The position numbers and the translations under genes are program-made. Source: Planctomycetota bacterium (GTDB lineage: Bacteria > Planctomycetota > Planctomycetia > Planctomycetales > Planctomycetaceae). From it: a stretch of 20,227 nt of DNA. How positions within the stretch are numbered: the stretch's first letter is position 1; the number at the start of each line of letters is the position of its first letter. The stretch covers positions 1 through 20,227 of the forward strand of contig JAJRTM010000226.1 of assembly GCA_024278285.1 (NCBI GenBank). The letters run 5' to 3'. The notes beneath the pieces are model-generated. The model was not told the origin of the DNA, made no database searches, and worked only from the letters and a program-made list of their open reading frames with translations. Of this stretch, positions 1 through 8,940 are shown one piece after another.

Positions 1-2406
1 GTAAAACGTGAACTCTACAAGGCAATTTTTTATCAACGACCATTAAAATCACAGAAAGGCTTAATCGGAAAATGTGAACTGGAGCCAGGAAAACGACGAG
101 CGGATTTAGCTTTACCAATCGTCCAGGAATCCCGCATTCTGCAAGCGATCAATCATCTTGTTTTGGTAAAAGCAGATTTAAGCTCACACTTTTTAACAAT
201 CTCTGAAAAAGAGATTCTTTACGATGAACTGCAAAGCGTTCAATCAATGACATACGCAGCAGTTCGTAAATTGTTGAAATGTCCTAAAAAATCAAAATTC
301 AGTATTGAAGAAGGGGGCGAAAAAAACATTCTCGGGAATAAAACTCGGGCAAAGTTATTTCCGATTTTTGGTGAGCAGTGGGACACAATGACTCCCAACC
401 AGCAAGACGCTATTGTTTACGATCTGCTTCATTTTGAAAAAGAAGATTCCCTCATTCGGCACGCAAAGAAAATCTGGGGACTCGATGCAGAACAAGCCAG
501 GCAAGTTTCGGAAGTCACCTTAGAACAGGGCTACGCAAGTCATTCAAAAGCAGCCCTCCATAAACTGGCTGATGCGATGAGAAATGGAATGGCTTATTCA
601 ACGGCTCGAAAGGAAATCTACCCAGAGTCATTTGAGACAAAAGAGGTTTACACAAAATTGCCCCCGGTAGATAAAGCATTCCCGGAACTTCACAATCCAG
701 CCGTCTCGAAAGCAATGACACAGCTTCGCAAAATCGTCAACAATATGGTGCGCAAGTACGGAATTCCAAACATCGTACGAATAGAGACGGCTCGGGAATT
801 GAAAAAATCCCGTAATGAACGAAAAGATATTACGGATAAAAACAGGGCCAACGAAAAAGCAAGAACCGCAGCAAAAAAACGAATCCTTGAAGAAATGAAC
901 CTCGAAAACCCTTCTCGCTGGGATGTCGAAAAAGTTTTACTTGCTGATGAATGCAACTGGACATGTCCTTACACCGGCAGAGGTATCGACATGCAATCGC
1001 TTCTCGGTTCGGAAGCACAGTTTGATGTCGAACACATTTTCCCCAGACGGTATCTCGATAATTCTTATATCAATAAAACACTTTGCTATAGCCATGAAAA
1101 TCGGCACGTAAAAAAAGATCAGCTACCGTTTCACGTGTATCATCACGGTGAAGAAAAATGGAACGAAATTCTGAATCGTGTTCGTGCTTTCAAGGGACGG
1201 CTTGCTCGGGTGAAATTGGATCGTTTTTTAACCGAAGAAGTTCCCGACGGCTTTGTTACCCGGCAATTGAACGACACTCGTTACAACTCGGTACTAGCTG
1301 CAGAGTATCTGGCGATGTTTTATGGGGGCCGTTCCGACGAACAAGGGACTTTGAGGGTTCAATCACTCGCTGGGGGCATTACCGCCCATCTAAGGCGAGA
1401 ATGGCAACTCGAAAGTCTACTCGGGGGAAGCACAAAAAATCGTGATAACCACAAGCATCACGCGATTGATGCACTTGTAATTGCTTTAACAGATGTCGGA
1501 ATGGTTCATCGCCTTTCCGATGCGGCTCAAAAAGCATCAGAGCAAGGCACCCGGAAAATGTTTGTTGCTGTCCAGGCTCCCTGGAACCAGTTTGTCCCTT
1601 CGGTAACTTCAGTCATTGACGCAATCAAAGTGTATCATCAGCCCAAGCGAAAACTGGCGGGACCACTTGAAGCTGGCTCTAATTACAGTAAAGCACACCC
1701 GGGAGATAAGGGAAAAGATACTTATCGAATTCGCAAGCCCATCGCCAATCTATCCAAAGGAGAAATTGAACGAATTGTTGATCCCCATATCAAGGAATGT
1801 ATCAAAGAAAAAATGCGACAGCTCGGCGCCAAAGACGCGAAAGTTTTTTCAGATCCCGAAAATCACCCCTTCCTGATAACAAAGTCTGATGAGCAAATTC
1901 CTATTCACAAAGTTCGTATTCAGATTTCTGGGAACCCACGCACGATTGGAAAAGAACCACGAGAACGAAATGTCCTTTCAGGAAAAGGTTCCAATCATCA
2001 CGCCATTATTCTGCAAACTCTCGACAAAAAAGGAAACGAAAAATGGGAACACCACATTGTCACTCGCATGGAAGCCAACCGCAGATTAGGTAAACAAGCC
2101 CGCGCAGCAGGGGAAGAAGTCTTTCAACGTAACTGGGGACCAAATAAAAAGTTTATGTTCTCCATCTGCGCCAACGACTATATCGAACTCGATGGTGAAA
2201 ACGGCGAGAGAATTCTCTATCGCGTTTCTAAACTCTCTGCAAAACAGATTCAACTTTGGGAGCATTGGCAAGCAAATACAGGGAACGATGATCGAACTTA
2301 TGGTGCGTATGGAAATTGCGTAGCAGCAACGGATCATTTCCGGAAACGAAATGCCCGAAAGGTTCGCGTAACTCCCCTCGGTGAAATACTCCCTGCGAAC
2401 GACTAA
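1..2406 (+). CDS. cas9: Cas9 endonuclease, type II-C, 5'-truncated by window edge
   Basis: RNA-guided DNA endonuclease of a type II CRISPR system. The frame is open from base 1, giving 801 codons before TAA; the RuvC-I motif and bridge helix lie outside the window. Visible, numbered from the first codon: a REC-type segment FYQRPLKSQKG near residue 10; RuvC-II IVRIETARELKK with catalytic Glu262; HNH with CPYTG, then FDVEHIFPR (Glu344, His345) and ENRHVK (Asn367); RuvC-III NHKHHAIDALV with His486, His487 and Asp490. The last ~270 residues would hold the wedge and PAM-interacting region. All visible catalytic residues are intact, so the nuclease is probably active. The II-C call rests on the CPYTG-style HNH and on cas9-cas1-cas2 order without csn2 or cas4. 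A TTG codon at 163 is not the real start, because family similarity continues upstream of it. A 157-bp gap separates it from cas1. Confidence 0.96.
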   Translation, partial: VKRELYKAIFYQRPLKSQKGLIGKCELEPGKRRADLALPIVQESRILQAINHLVLVKADLSSHFLTISEKEILYDELQSVQSMTYAAVRKLLKCPKKSKFSIEEGGEKNILGNKTRAKLFPIFGEQWDTMTPNQQDAIVYDLLHFEKEDSLIRHAKKIWGLDAEQARQVSEVTLEQGYASHSKAALHKLADAMRNGMAYSTARKEIYPESFETKEVYTKLPPVDKAFPELHNPAVSKAMTQLRKIVNNMVRKYGIPNIVRIETARELKKSRNERKDITDKNRANEKARTAAKKRILEEMNLENPSRWDVEKVLLADECNWTCPYTGRGIDMQSLLGSEAQFDVEHIFPRRYLDNSYINKTLCYSHENRHVKKDQLPFHVYHHGEEKWNEILNRVRAFKGRLARVKLDRFLTEEVPDGFVTRQLNDTRYNSVLAAEYLAMFYGGRSDEQGTLRVQSLAGGITAHLRREWQLESLLGGSTKNRDNHKHHAIDALVIALTDVGMVHRLSDAAQKASEQGTRKMFVAVQAPWNQFVPSVTSVIDAIKVYHQPKRKLAGPLEAGSNYSKAHPGDKGKDTYRIRKPIANLSKGEIERIVDPHIKECIKEKMRQLGAKDAKVFSDPENHPFLITKSDEQIPIHKVRIQISGNPRTIGKEPRERNVLSGKGSNHHAIILQTLDKKGNEKWEHHIVTRMEANRRLGKQARAAGEEVFQRNWGPNKKFMFSICANDYIELDGENGERILYRVSKLSAKQIQLWEHWQANTGNDDRTYGAYGNCVAATDHFRKRNARKVRVTPLGEILPAND

Positions 2407-2563
2407 TTGTTTGATTCTGATGTTTTTCCTCTGTAGACCAGAAAAAGCTTGATCTTACATTTTTTCCATGTCACGATGAAGCAATGCAAAACAAAATATT
2501 AAACGGAGCATTTTCTTAACAGGAGGTTGTGGGTACATTCTGAGCTCAGAAAGACCACAACAG

Positions 2564-3478
2564 ATGCACAATCGAATTCTTGATATCTCGGAAACCCCTG
2601 CAAGGCTCAAGGTTCGTTTCGATCAACTGGTGATTGATGCAGGCAATTCTCAAAAACCTGCCACCATCCCATTAAACGATCTGGCTGTTCTAATCGTTTC
2701 GCATCCGCAAGTCAGCTACACGCAAGCCGTTCTCTCAAGTCTTGCAGACCAGGGGGGGATTTTCATTACCTGCGACCAGCGCAGACTTCCCAATGGGATG
2801 CTGATTCCTATTCAAGGGAACCATATTCAATCGAAACGCTTTGCGAATCAATCTGCAGCCAAACGTCCTTTATGCAAACAAGTTTGGAAACAGGTTATTC
2901 GAGCTAAAATTTCGGCCCAGGCAGAACTGCTGGAAACTCTTTTCGAAGACGATTTTGGCCTGCGCCCACTACTCCCCCTGGTGAAGTCAGGTGACCCACA
3001 AAATGTAGAAGCGAGAGCAGCCAGAAAATACTGGACCGCCATATTCGGCAGCAATACTTTTCGAAGAGACCGGGCTGCTCTCGATCAAAATCGATTGCTC
3101 AATTATGGCTATGCTGTTTTGCGGGCAATCACCGCCCGGGCAATTTGTGCTTCCGGTCTGCATCCCTCTCTCGGCATTCATCACCACAACAAATACAACC
3201 CGTTCTGCCTGGCCGACGATTTAATGGAACCATTTCGAGTTCTGGTCGATCAGGCAGTCGCAGAGCACGTCAACGAATATGGCACTGAATCCGAATTTGA
3301 CCGCAACACCCGTCAGCAGTTGCTGGCTTCATTAACCGGACGTGTGGAAATTGGCGGTCATTCGCGCACCTTGTTCGACACCCTTGCACGTACCGCTCAA
3401 TCGCTGAATGATATTTTTGCAGGAGAGACCCAAAAGTTGGAACTACCAGAAAGGATGATCTGTCATGCCACGACGTGA
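2564..3478 (+). CDS. cas1: Cas1 integrase of type II CRISPR system
   Basis: Metal-dependent integrase that, with Cas2, inserts new spacers into the array. The 304-residue length is normal for type II Cas1. The start is fixed by the N-terminal family signature RILDISETPARL, which begins three residues after this ATG. A strong AGGAGG at 2521-2526 lies too far upstream (about 37 bp) to serve this ATG, and no better in-frame ATG or GTG lies between. Catalytic residues are visible: Glu149 in VEARAARKYW, the His cluster 206-208 in LGIHHHNKYNPF, and the acidic LADDLMEPFR with Glu222. The 3' end overlaps cas2 by 14 bp, indicating translational coupling. Confidence 0.96.
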   Translation: MHNRILDISETPARLKVRFDQLVIDAGNSQKPATIPLNDLAVLIVSHPQVSYTQAVLSSLADQGGIFITCDQRRLPNGMLIPIQGNHIQSKRFANQSAAKRPLCKQVWKQVIRAKISAQAELLETLFEDDFGLRPLLPLVKSGDPQNVEARAARKYWTAIFGSNTFRRDRAALDQNRLLNYGYAVLRAITARAICASGLHPSLGIHHHNKYNPFCLADDLMEPFRVLVDQAVAEHVNEYGTESEFDRNTRQQLLASLTGRVEIGGHSRTLFDTLARTAQSLNDIFAGETQKLELPERMICHATT

Positions 3479-3809
3479 ACTTGTCTTATCGGGGTACAGA
3501 GGAATGTGGATTTTCGCAATGTTTGACCTGCCGGTGAAGACAAAAAAAGAACGCACAAAATCAACCCAGTTTCGAAATCTTCTTTTGAAAGAAGGGTTTT
3601 CGATGATACAATACTCCGTCTACGCGCGTTATTGCGCCGGCGAAGAATCTGCAAAAGCGTTTCGGGAACGCCTTCGCAGAAAAATACCCTCTTCCGGTCA
3701 TGTCCGCCTGCTTGTCATAACAGACCGACAATTTGGAAAAATGGATGTTTTTTATGGAAAAACTGCAACAAAGGCAGAGTCCCCTCCGTCTCAACTCACT
3801 CTTTTTTGA
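3465..3809 (+). CDS. cas2: Cas2, with C-terminal QLTLF peptide
   Basis: Small ferredoxin-like partner of Cas1 in spacer integration; 114 residues, normal for type II. The signatures SGYRGMWIFAMFDLPV (conserved Asp21), GFSMIQYSVYARYC and VRLLVITDRQFGKM match type II Cas2. The start lies inside the cas1 3' end, and the overlap of 14 bp places it in the same operon. The last five residues are QLTLF, which fits the bacterial beta sliding clamp consensus QLxLF on a flexible Ser/Pro-rich tail. Binding to the clamp is an inference from this motif only. The stop lies 49 bp from the first CRISPR repeat. Confidence 0.95.
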   Translation: MPRRELVLSGYRGMWIFAMFDLPVKTKKERTKSTQFRNLLLKEGFSMIQYSVYARYCAGEESAKAFRERLRRKIPSSGHVRLLVITDRQFGKMDVFYGKTATKAESPPSQLTLF

Positions 3810-3858
3810 AAGCCGTTTTCACAGAACTACTTTCAAAGCATCAGGTTACAGCAAACAG
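3810..3858 (+). other. cas2-array junction, probable spacer-acquisition end
   Basis: Forty-nine bases between the cas2 stop and the first perfect repeat, too short for a classic 100+ bp AT-rich leader. The repeat copy here is perfect while the distal copy is degenerate, so new spacers are probably inserted at this side. No promoter, terminator or anti-repeat was recognised. Confidence 0.35.
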
Positions 3859-6397
3859 AGTGTATCCAAGCAGCCATTCCCCGCAAACCACAGCACTTCG
3901 GTATTTCACTTCTGTGCCAGCCGAAGTGTATCCAAGCAGCCATTCCCCGCAAACCACAGCCTATTTCTTCGAGCCCGATCAACGCACTCAAGTGTATCCA
4001 AGCAGCCATTCCCCGCAAACCACAGCTTATTGTCCGATCATTTTCACCGAAGCCGGAGTGTATCCAAGCAGCCATTCCCCGCAAACCACAGCGCTCACCT
4101 CGGCCACCTGCTGCGTTTTGTCAGTGTATCCAAGCAGCCATTCCCCGCAAACCACAGCGATATCTTCGTCGATGCTGGGAGGGGCAGCAGTGTATCCAAG
4201 CAGCCATTCCCCGCAAACCACAGCAAACTTCTCGTGGGAGCCTCTATCGCTGGAAGTGTATCCAAGCAGCCATTCCCCGCAAACCACAGCAGAGCATCGA
4301 AGCTGCTCAAAAACATGAGTAGTGTATCCAAGCAGCCATTCCCCGCAAACCACAGCGAAATCCACACGGACGTAACATACGGACTGAGTGTATCCAAGCA
4401 GCCATTCCCCGCAAACCACAGCCAGGTCTGTCGCAAGCCGATATACGCACAAGTGTATCCAAGCAGCCATTCCCCGCAAACCACAGCAATGCCGCGAGCT
4501 TCCCCCGCTGCATTGAGAGTGTATCCAAGCAGCCATTCCCCGCAAACCACAGCGAAAAAAAGGGGGGGTTTGCAAACCAAACCAGTGTATCCAAGCAGCC
4601 ATTCCCCGCAAACCACAGCTGCTTTTGTTTGTTCCAGAATTGGGAGCAAAGTGTATCCAAGCAGCCATTCCCCGCAAACCACAGCGTGTTGTGTTGTCTC
4701 TCATTACCTCGTAAAAGTGTATCCAAGCAGCCATTCCCCGCAAACCACAGCCGGATTTAACTGTGCGCCGCCTACTTAGGAGTGTATCCAAGCAGCCATT
4801 CCCCGCAAACCACAGCTTGTAGTAGTTGCAGTAGTAGGTATCTATAAGTGTATCCAAGCAGCCATTCCCCGCAAACCACAGCGCTGCTGCCGCATGATCT
4901 ACCATCACACCAAGTGTATCCAAGCAGCCATTCCCCGCAAACCACAGCGAGCATCACAGACAGTCTGAGGCGCGGCGAAGTGTATCCAAGCAGCCATTCC
5001 CCGCAAACCACAGCCATACGCTGCAAGATACTCCAGATGATCGAAGTGTATCCAAGCAGCCATTCCCCGCAAACCACAGCGACTCTTACGAGCGTATCGG
5101 GATCGTAAGAGTGTATCCAAGCAGCCATTCCCCGCAAACCACAGCACCACTGATCTACCCTGCACTGTCCTGTGCAGTGTATCCAAGCAGCCATTCCCCG
5201 CAAACCACAGCTTAAGGCAGAGACGCAAACGCAAACGCAAAAGTGTATCCAAGCAGCCATTCCCCGCAAACCACAGCAAAAACCTGGGCGATTGGAAATC
5301 GTTATTAGTGTATCCAAGCAGCCATTCCCCGCAAACCACAGCGCGATGGTCGTCATTATATTGATGTTGTCCAGTGTATCCAAGCAGCCATTCCCCGCAA
5401 ACCACAGCGACCATTAACTTATCCATTCAGGGATATAAGTGTATCCAAGCAGCCATTCCCCGCAAACCACAGCTCATAGTCTCACTCCTTAGTAGGGTTG
5501 CTTAGTGTATCCAAGCAGCCATTCCCCGCAAACCACAGCACATGTTGCCTGTGGCTATTGCTTTCTGTAAGTGTATCCAAGCAGCCATTCCCCGCAAACC
5601 ACAGCATATTCCCTACGTAGAAGCATTATCAGATTAGTGTATCCAAGCAGCCATTCCCCGCAAACCACAGCCTGGATGATTGATAACCTCTGCTGTGCGG
5701 AAGTGTATCCAAGCAGCCATTCCCCGCAAACCACAGCTCAGTTGGGCTGATTATGCAAAAAGGTTAAAGTGTATCCAAGCAGCCATTCCCCGCAAACCAC
5801 AGCGTGCCTGTGCTGTGGTAGCTGCTCGATTTGAGTGTATCCAAGCAGCCATTCCCCGCAAACCACAGCCTGGTGCGGCGGCTTTTGAAGAAGCCTTCGA
5901 GTGTATCCAAGCAGCCATTCCCCGCAAACCACAGCGGGGTTTCATTTTCCTCTAGTGACTCATCAAGTGTATCCAAGCAGCCATTCCCCGCAAACCACAG
6001 CGAATCTGTTTGGAACCAACCGGCACCGTACAGTGTATCCAAGCAGCCATTCCCCGCAAACCACAGCCGTCAAGAGTAGAGGTTGAGACCACTGCCGAGT
6101 GTATCCAAGCAGCCATTCCCCGCAAACCACAGCTCATAAGTATCAGATAAACAACGCATATACAGTGTATCCAAGCAGCCATTCCCCGCAAACCACAGCA
6201 CGAATCTGGCTTCTCGCTTATCAGGCCGAAGTGTATCCAAGCAGCCATTCCCCGCAAACCACAGCCTTTTGCACAATATTCAGGAGCATACTCCTAGTGT
6301 ATCCAAGCAGCCATTCCCCGCAAACCACAGCCCTGAAAGTTGTGTTTGTTGCCTCTCTTGTAGTGTATCCAAGCAGCTATTCCCCGCATACCACATC
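3859..6397 (-). CRISPR. Type II-C CRISPR array, 39 repeats and 38 spacers
   Basis: The direct repeat is 36 bp. In the proposed crRNA sense (minus strand) it begins GCTGTGGTTTGCGGGG and ends GGATACACT. Repeat starts follow a 66-bp period from 3859 to 6362. Spacers are 30 nt, except five of 29 nt, which follow the repeats starting at 4387, 4716, 5045, 5242 and 5373. The first 38 repeats read as identical; the 39th has three changes. Orientation is inferred from similarity to known II-C repeats that start GCTG/GTTG and end in a TACNNT-like box. The 3' end reads TACACT, a plausible -10 element, as in Neisseria-type arrays where each repeat carries its own promoter. The array lies directly after cas2 but would be transcribed toward it. 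All spacers appear distinct. Confidence 0.97.
6362..6397 (-). repeat. Degenerate terminal CRISPR repeat
   Basis: The last repeat differs from the consensus at three positions (repeat positions 17 C>T, 28 A>T and 35 G>T, read on the plus strand). Degeneracy normally marks the oldest end of an array, so the oldest spacers should lie here, away from cas2. Confidence 0.9.
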
Positions 6398-6519
6398 TAG
6401 GTAGTGGACCCCAATCGTTGGACAGATTTCAGGTTGCTTTAAGCTCATTTTGATTTGCTTCTTTTTTATCATATAGGTTGCTGAGATGATTTTTGGGGGC
6501 CGATTTGTTTTTTCTTTTT
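6398..6519. other. Junction between CRISPR array and IS4 remnant
   Basis: AT-rich stretch beginning TAGTGGACCCCAATCGTTGG directly after the degenerate repeat. The pattern GGACCCC-N5-TTGGACA recalls the ends of some IS3-family elements, but no transposase of that family follows. AGGTTGCT occurs twice. The IS4 left end should lie here, but no convincing terminal inverted repeat pair was found. Confidence 0.3.
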
Positions 6520-7660
6520 TTAACCGGATAGTTGCGGCTCGTTTTTGAGCCGTTGCAAATGTATCGGTCGCGCTGGGCTTAACTGGGACGGGTCTTCGCC
6601 GGATTGAACCAGTTCGCGTTGCACCAAAAGAGAAATCATCCAGAGAGCCAGCAGCGACCAGTCCAATTCCATCTTGGCATTTTCTGCGTTGTGGCTGCGA
6701 AGTTTATGTCGTCCAACAGTTTGCTTGAACGTGCGGAAAATAACTTCGATGCCCCAACGATATTGATAAATAACGCGAGCCTGTTTGTCGCTCAGTTTTT
6801 TCTTATATGTGATGCTGGTCACCAGATAGACCGGGTGTCTGCCGTTGTGAATGACGATCAATCGTAACACCAAAGGGGGTTCATTTTTTCGTGCGGTTCG
6901 ATCGGGCCAAAGATAAACAGTCGAACCGTTTCCCCGCGCATAGCCGAGCTGCTTGATTAGCTTCACATTGGCTCCAATGCGAATCAGAAAATCATGTTTG
7001 GCATCGATGATTGACTTCCAGAAATCGTACCCGACAAAGCCCGCATCTGCTGTTATTAAAGAGTGATCCGGCAATTCACTGAGCATTTCCTGCAGATGCG
7101 GGCGCTCGCTGGAATCCGATGGACCGCTTTTCCAGGCCCAGGGCAAACCGGTGCTGACGTGCCATAATAACGTCAACCAGATTTGCGTGGTTGCTGTTTT
7201 CTTTTCGATAGATTCTGCCGATTGTTTCTTTGCTTTTCTTCGCTTTAACTCTTTTACGTTCCTGTTTTTTCCTGGCTGAATACGCCTGTTGATTCGGTTC
7301 TGTTCGCGGAACTTCAACACGAGATCCATCGACAGCACAGACAAAAAAACACCAACCAAATACTGATTCGCAAGTTCCTCCTGCATCCGTAAACGCATTT
7401 CCGCAACAATGGCAACAGTTAATCGTGTCTGCCATTTTTTCAGCACACCGATAAATTCCTGATACGAATCGCCTGGATCGTTGTACCATCAAAATGTCTT
7501 TTTGGCGACTTTGCGAGCATGGACAAAGCGGTCCGTCAGACATTGATAATCGCTGCACGCCGGAAAATAACGCCGGCTTCAAAAGCCAGTCAATCACGAG
7601 CTTGAGGGTTGCAAAATTAACAACGAATTGCGATAATGAATTCTTGTCTTGATGCGACAT
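6520..7660 (-). pseudogene. IS4-family DDE transposase, frameshifted
   Basis: Cut-and-paste transposase gene of the IS4 group, read on the minus strand in pieces. The N-terminus (ATG at 7660, MSHQDKNSLSQF) lies in one frame. The next segment, through LKKWQTRLTVAI to NQYLVGVF, lies in another. The first catalytic Asp, in VDGSRVEVPRTE, is back in the first frame. The remainder, with TTQIWLTLLWHVSTGLPW, the second Asp in ITADAGFVGYD and the Y-R-E-K motif YQYRWGIEVIFRTFK, is again in the second. At least three frame changes are needed. Two fall at homopolymer runs: seven A at 7343-7349 and six T at 7265-7270 on the plus strand. Compared with my memory of the family, some N-terminal residues also seem to be missing. 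All three catalytic acids survive, so decay is recent or the indels are sequencing errors. Confidence 0.85.
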
Positions 7661-7759
7661 CCCAACTCCTGTTTGGGTTTCCAGAGGATATCGAACTGCA
7701 CAACAATTGCAGTTCGGATAGTCGCTTCATGACGCGAACCCCCCTGTCGCATCAAGACA
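7645..7759. repeat. 15-bp perfect inverted repeat flanking a hairpin at the 5' end of the IS4 remnant
   Basis: TGTCTTGATGCGACA at 7645-7659 is repeated as its exact reverse complement at 7745-7759. Between them, at 7689-7720, lies a second inverted repeat, GAACTGCA/TGCAGTTC, with a 7-nt loop and a bulged G. The left arm overlaps the first codons of the transposase remnant. It may be a folded leader that blocks translation of readthrough transcripts, a known trick of insertion sequences, or part of the element's end. Past 7759 up to the gene ending at 7856 nothing is recognised except GGGGGCCACCC near 7795, which resembles the end of the palindromic repeats further on. Confidence 0.6.
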
Positions 7760-7855
7760 TATAACATTCCAAAGAAAATTTCACTTCACGGCGTAGGGGG
7801 CCACCCGCCATTTTGAAATTCGTGTTCATGGCTTTGTTCTGTGGAGGAACTTGGT

Positions 7856-8923
7856 TTACTTCAACTCTGATAATGCAGGCATCTTGTATTTCTTAAATGC
7901 CTCAGCATCCGGTTCATAGGCTCGCATCAAGAATCCCCAGTTGTCTTCGGTTGTCAGAATAAAGTTCTTTACGTCGGTTCGGTGAGAACACGCTTCCTTG
8001 GAACCGAAGTGCACTGTGAATGTTCCGTCGTCGTTCAGTTTCACGTTACCAGAATTGATAATGTTATGTTCGTTTGACATCAGGTATTTTTGATCGTTGT
8101 ATGCCGTGATTGACCAGAACTGGCCTACTTTCGGCTGTTTGTAAGTCGCGGTGTAACACTTGTCTTTCTTGGCTCCCTCCAAATTGTACGGCGCGTACAT
8201 CGCATATTTATCTTCGGACAACCCCCAGGCACCGGCAGTAGCGTACGTAAACTTCTCCCAATCTTTCACCTTGCTAACGTCATCAGTCATCTGGCCAAAC
8301 GTGTCCGCAAGATCGTCGTATCCCTCCATCAGTGCGTCACGAACCTTGAGCAATGTCTTTGCCTCGTACTCTGGAACCTTTCCCGCTGAGTTAGCTTCAA
8401 CTCTCATTTTCGGCTGAAGTTTTTTGACGATGAATGCCACATCCTTTTCCGACGCGTCAGTTCCCACGCGAATGCCTATCCCTACGTGCGTTCCGGCGAA
8501 TTCGTTCCCCGCGAATTTGTACTCGCCACCACTGACGAACTGACGACTCGTGTGTTCTTCCGAGACGATTTGTGCCGTGATAAATCGCTTGCCGGTGTCA
8601 GGTAAAGTAAGGGTGAATCCCCTAGATGCGTCAACGATACACATTGAATAGATGACATCGTTGTTTGGACTGACCACCCATTTATCTTCAGCTTTCGCCA
8701 GCGAGGTGAAGTGGAAAAAGTTGTTGATCCCCTTACGAGCTGCCATACCTGTCATGAAATGCAGCGATTCCGAGCGGATAAAGACTTCCGCAGTCATTCC
8801 ATGCTCGACAGGATCGACAGCCCAATTGCTTGAATCGATTGGCTTGATACTGCTGAAAGGTTCGTCAGCCATACTGATACCTGTTGCCATAAGCATTAAC
8901 AGAGCAATTGATAATTTTTTCAT
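7856..8923 (-). CDS. Exported DUF1254/DUF1214 domain protein
   Basis: Predicted periplasmic protein of 355 residues with a signal peptide (KKLSIALLMLMATGISMA, cleavage before DEP). The middle part WVVSPNNDVIYSMCIVDASRGFTLTLPDTGKRF, read in two pieces around residues 80-115, fits the DUF1254 domain. The C-terminal region, with GQFWSITAYNDQKYLM near 270 and a W-G-F-L-M-R-A-Y-E-P stretch near 330, fits DUF1214. The pair occurs together in many secreted proteins; no reaction is firmly assigned. The start is supported by GAGG about 8 bp upstream. Immediately upstream is a half attC-like sequence and then the gene ending at 9023, so the two may be co-transcribed from the promoter module at 9527-9713. 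No attC-like sequence follows its stop. Confidence 0.82.
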   Translation of the reverse strand: MKKLSIALLMLMATGISMADEPFSSIKPIDSSNWAVDPVEHGMTAEVFIRSESLHFMTGMAARKGINNFFHFTSLAKAEDKWVVSPNNDVIYSMCIVDASRGFTLTLPDTGKRFITAQIVSEEHTSRQFVSGGEYKFAGNEFAGTHVGIGIRVGTDASEKDVAFIVKKLQPKMRVEANSAGKVPEYEAKTLLKVRDALMEGYDDLADTFGQMTDDVSKVKDWEKFTYATAGAWGLSEDKYAMYAPYNLEGAKKDKCYTATYKQPKVGQFWSITAYNDQKYLMSNEHNIINSGNVKLNDDGTFTVHFGSKEACSHRTDVKNFILTTEDNWGFLMRAYEPDAEAFKKYKMPALSELK

Positions 8924-8940
8924 GCTATTCCTCTTCCGCG

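Noticed and set aside
2407..2563. tracrRNA between cas9 and cas1
   Set aside because: Only short chance matches to the repeat (for example GACCACAACAG). There is no anti-repeat long enough to pair with the crRNA and no clear terminator. It is more likely upstream of cas9, outside the window.
5796..5833. GCTGTGGTAGC inside a spacer as a possible anti-repeat
   Set aside because: It matches only about 8 bases of the repeat and lies at a normal spacer position and length.
3632..6404. Long reading frames across the array encoding repeated peptides such as VYPSSHSPQTTA and CGLRGMAAWIH
   Set aside because: They are the 36-bp repeat translated in several frames. The 66-bp unit is a multiple of three and the repeat has no stop in most frames, so long false frames arise.
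6480..7830. Defined terminal inverted repeats and target duplication for the IS4 remnant
   Set aside because: Candidate ends (GGGGGCC near 6495 and 7795, TGGACCCC near 6400) are either direct rather than inverted or match too poorly to call.
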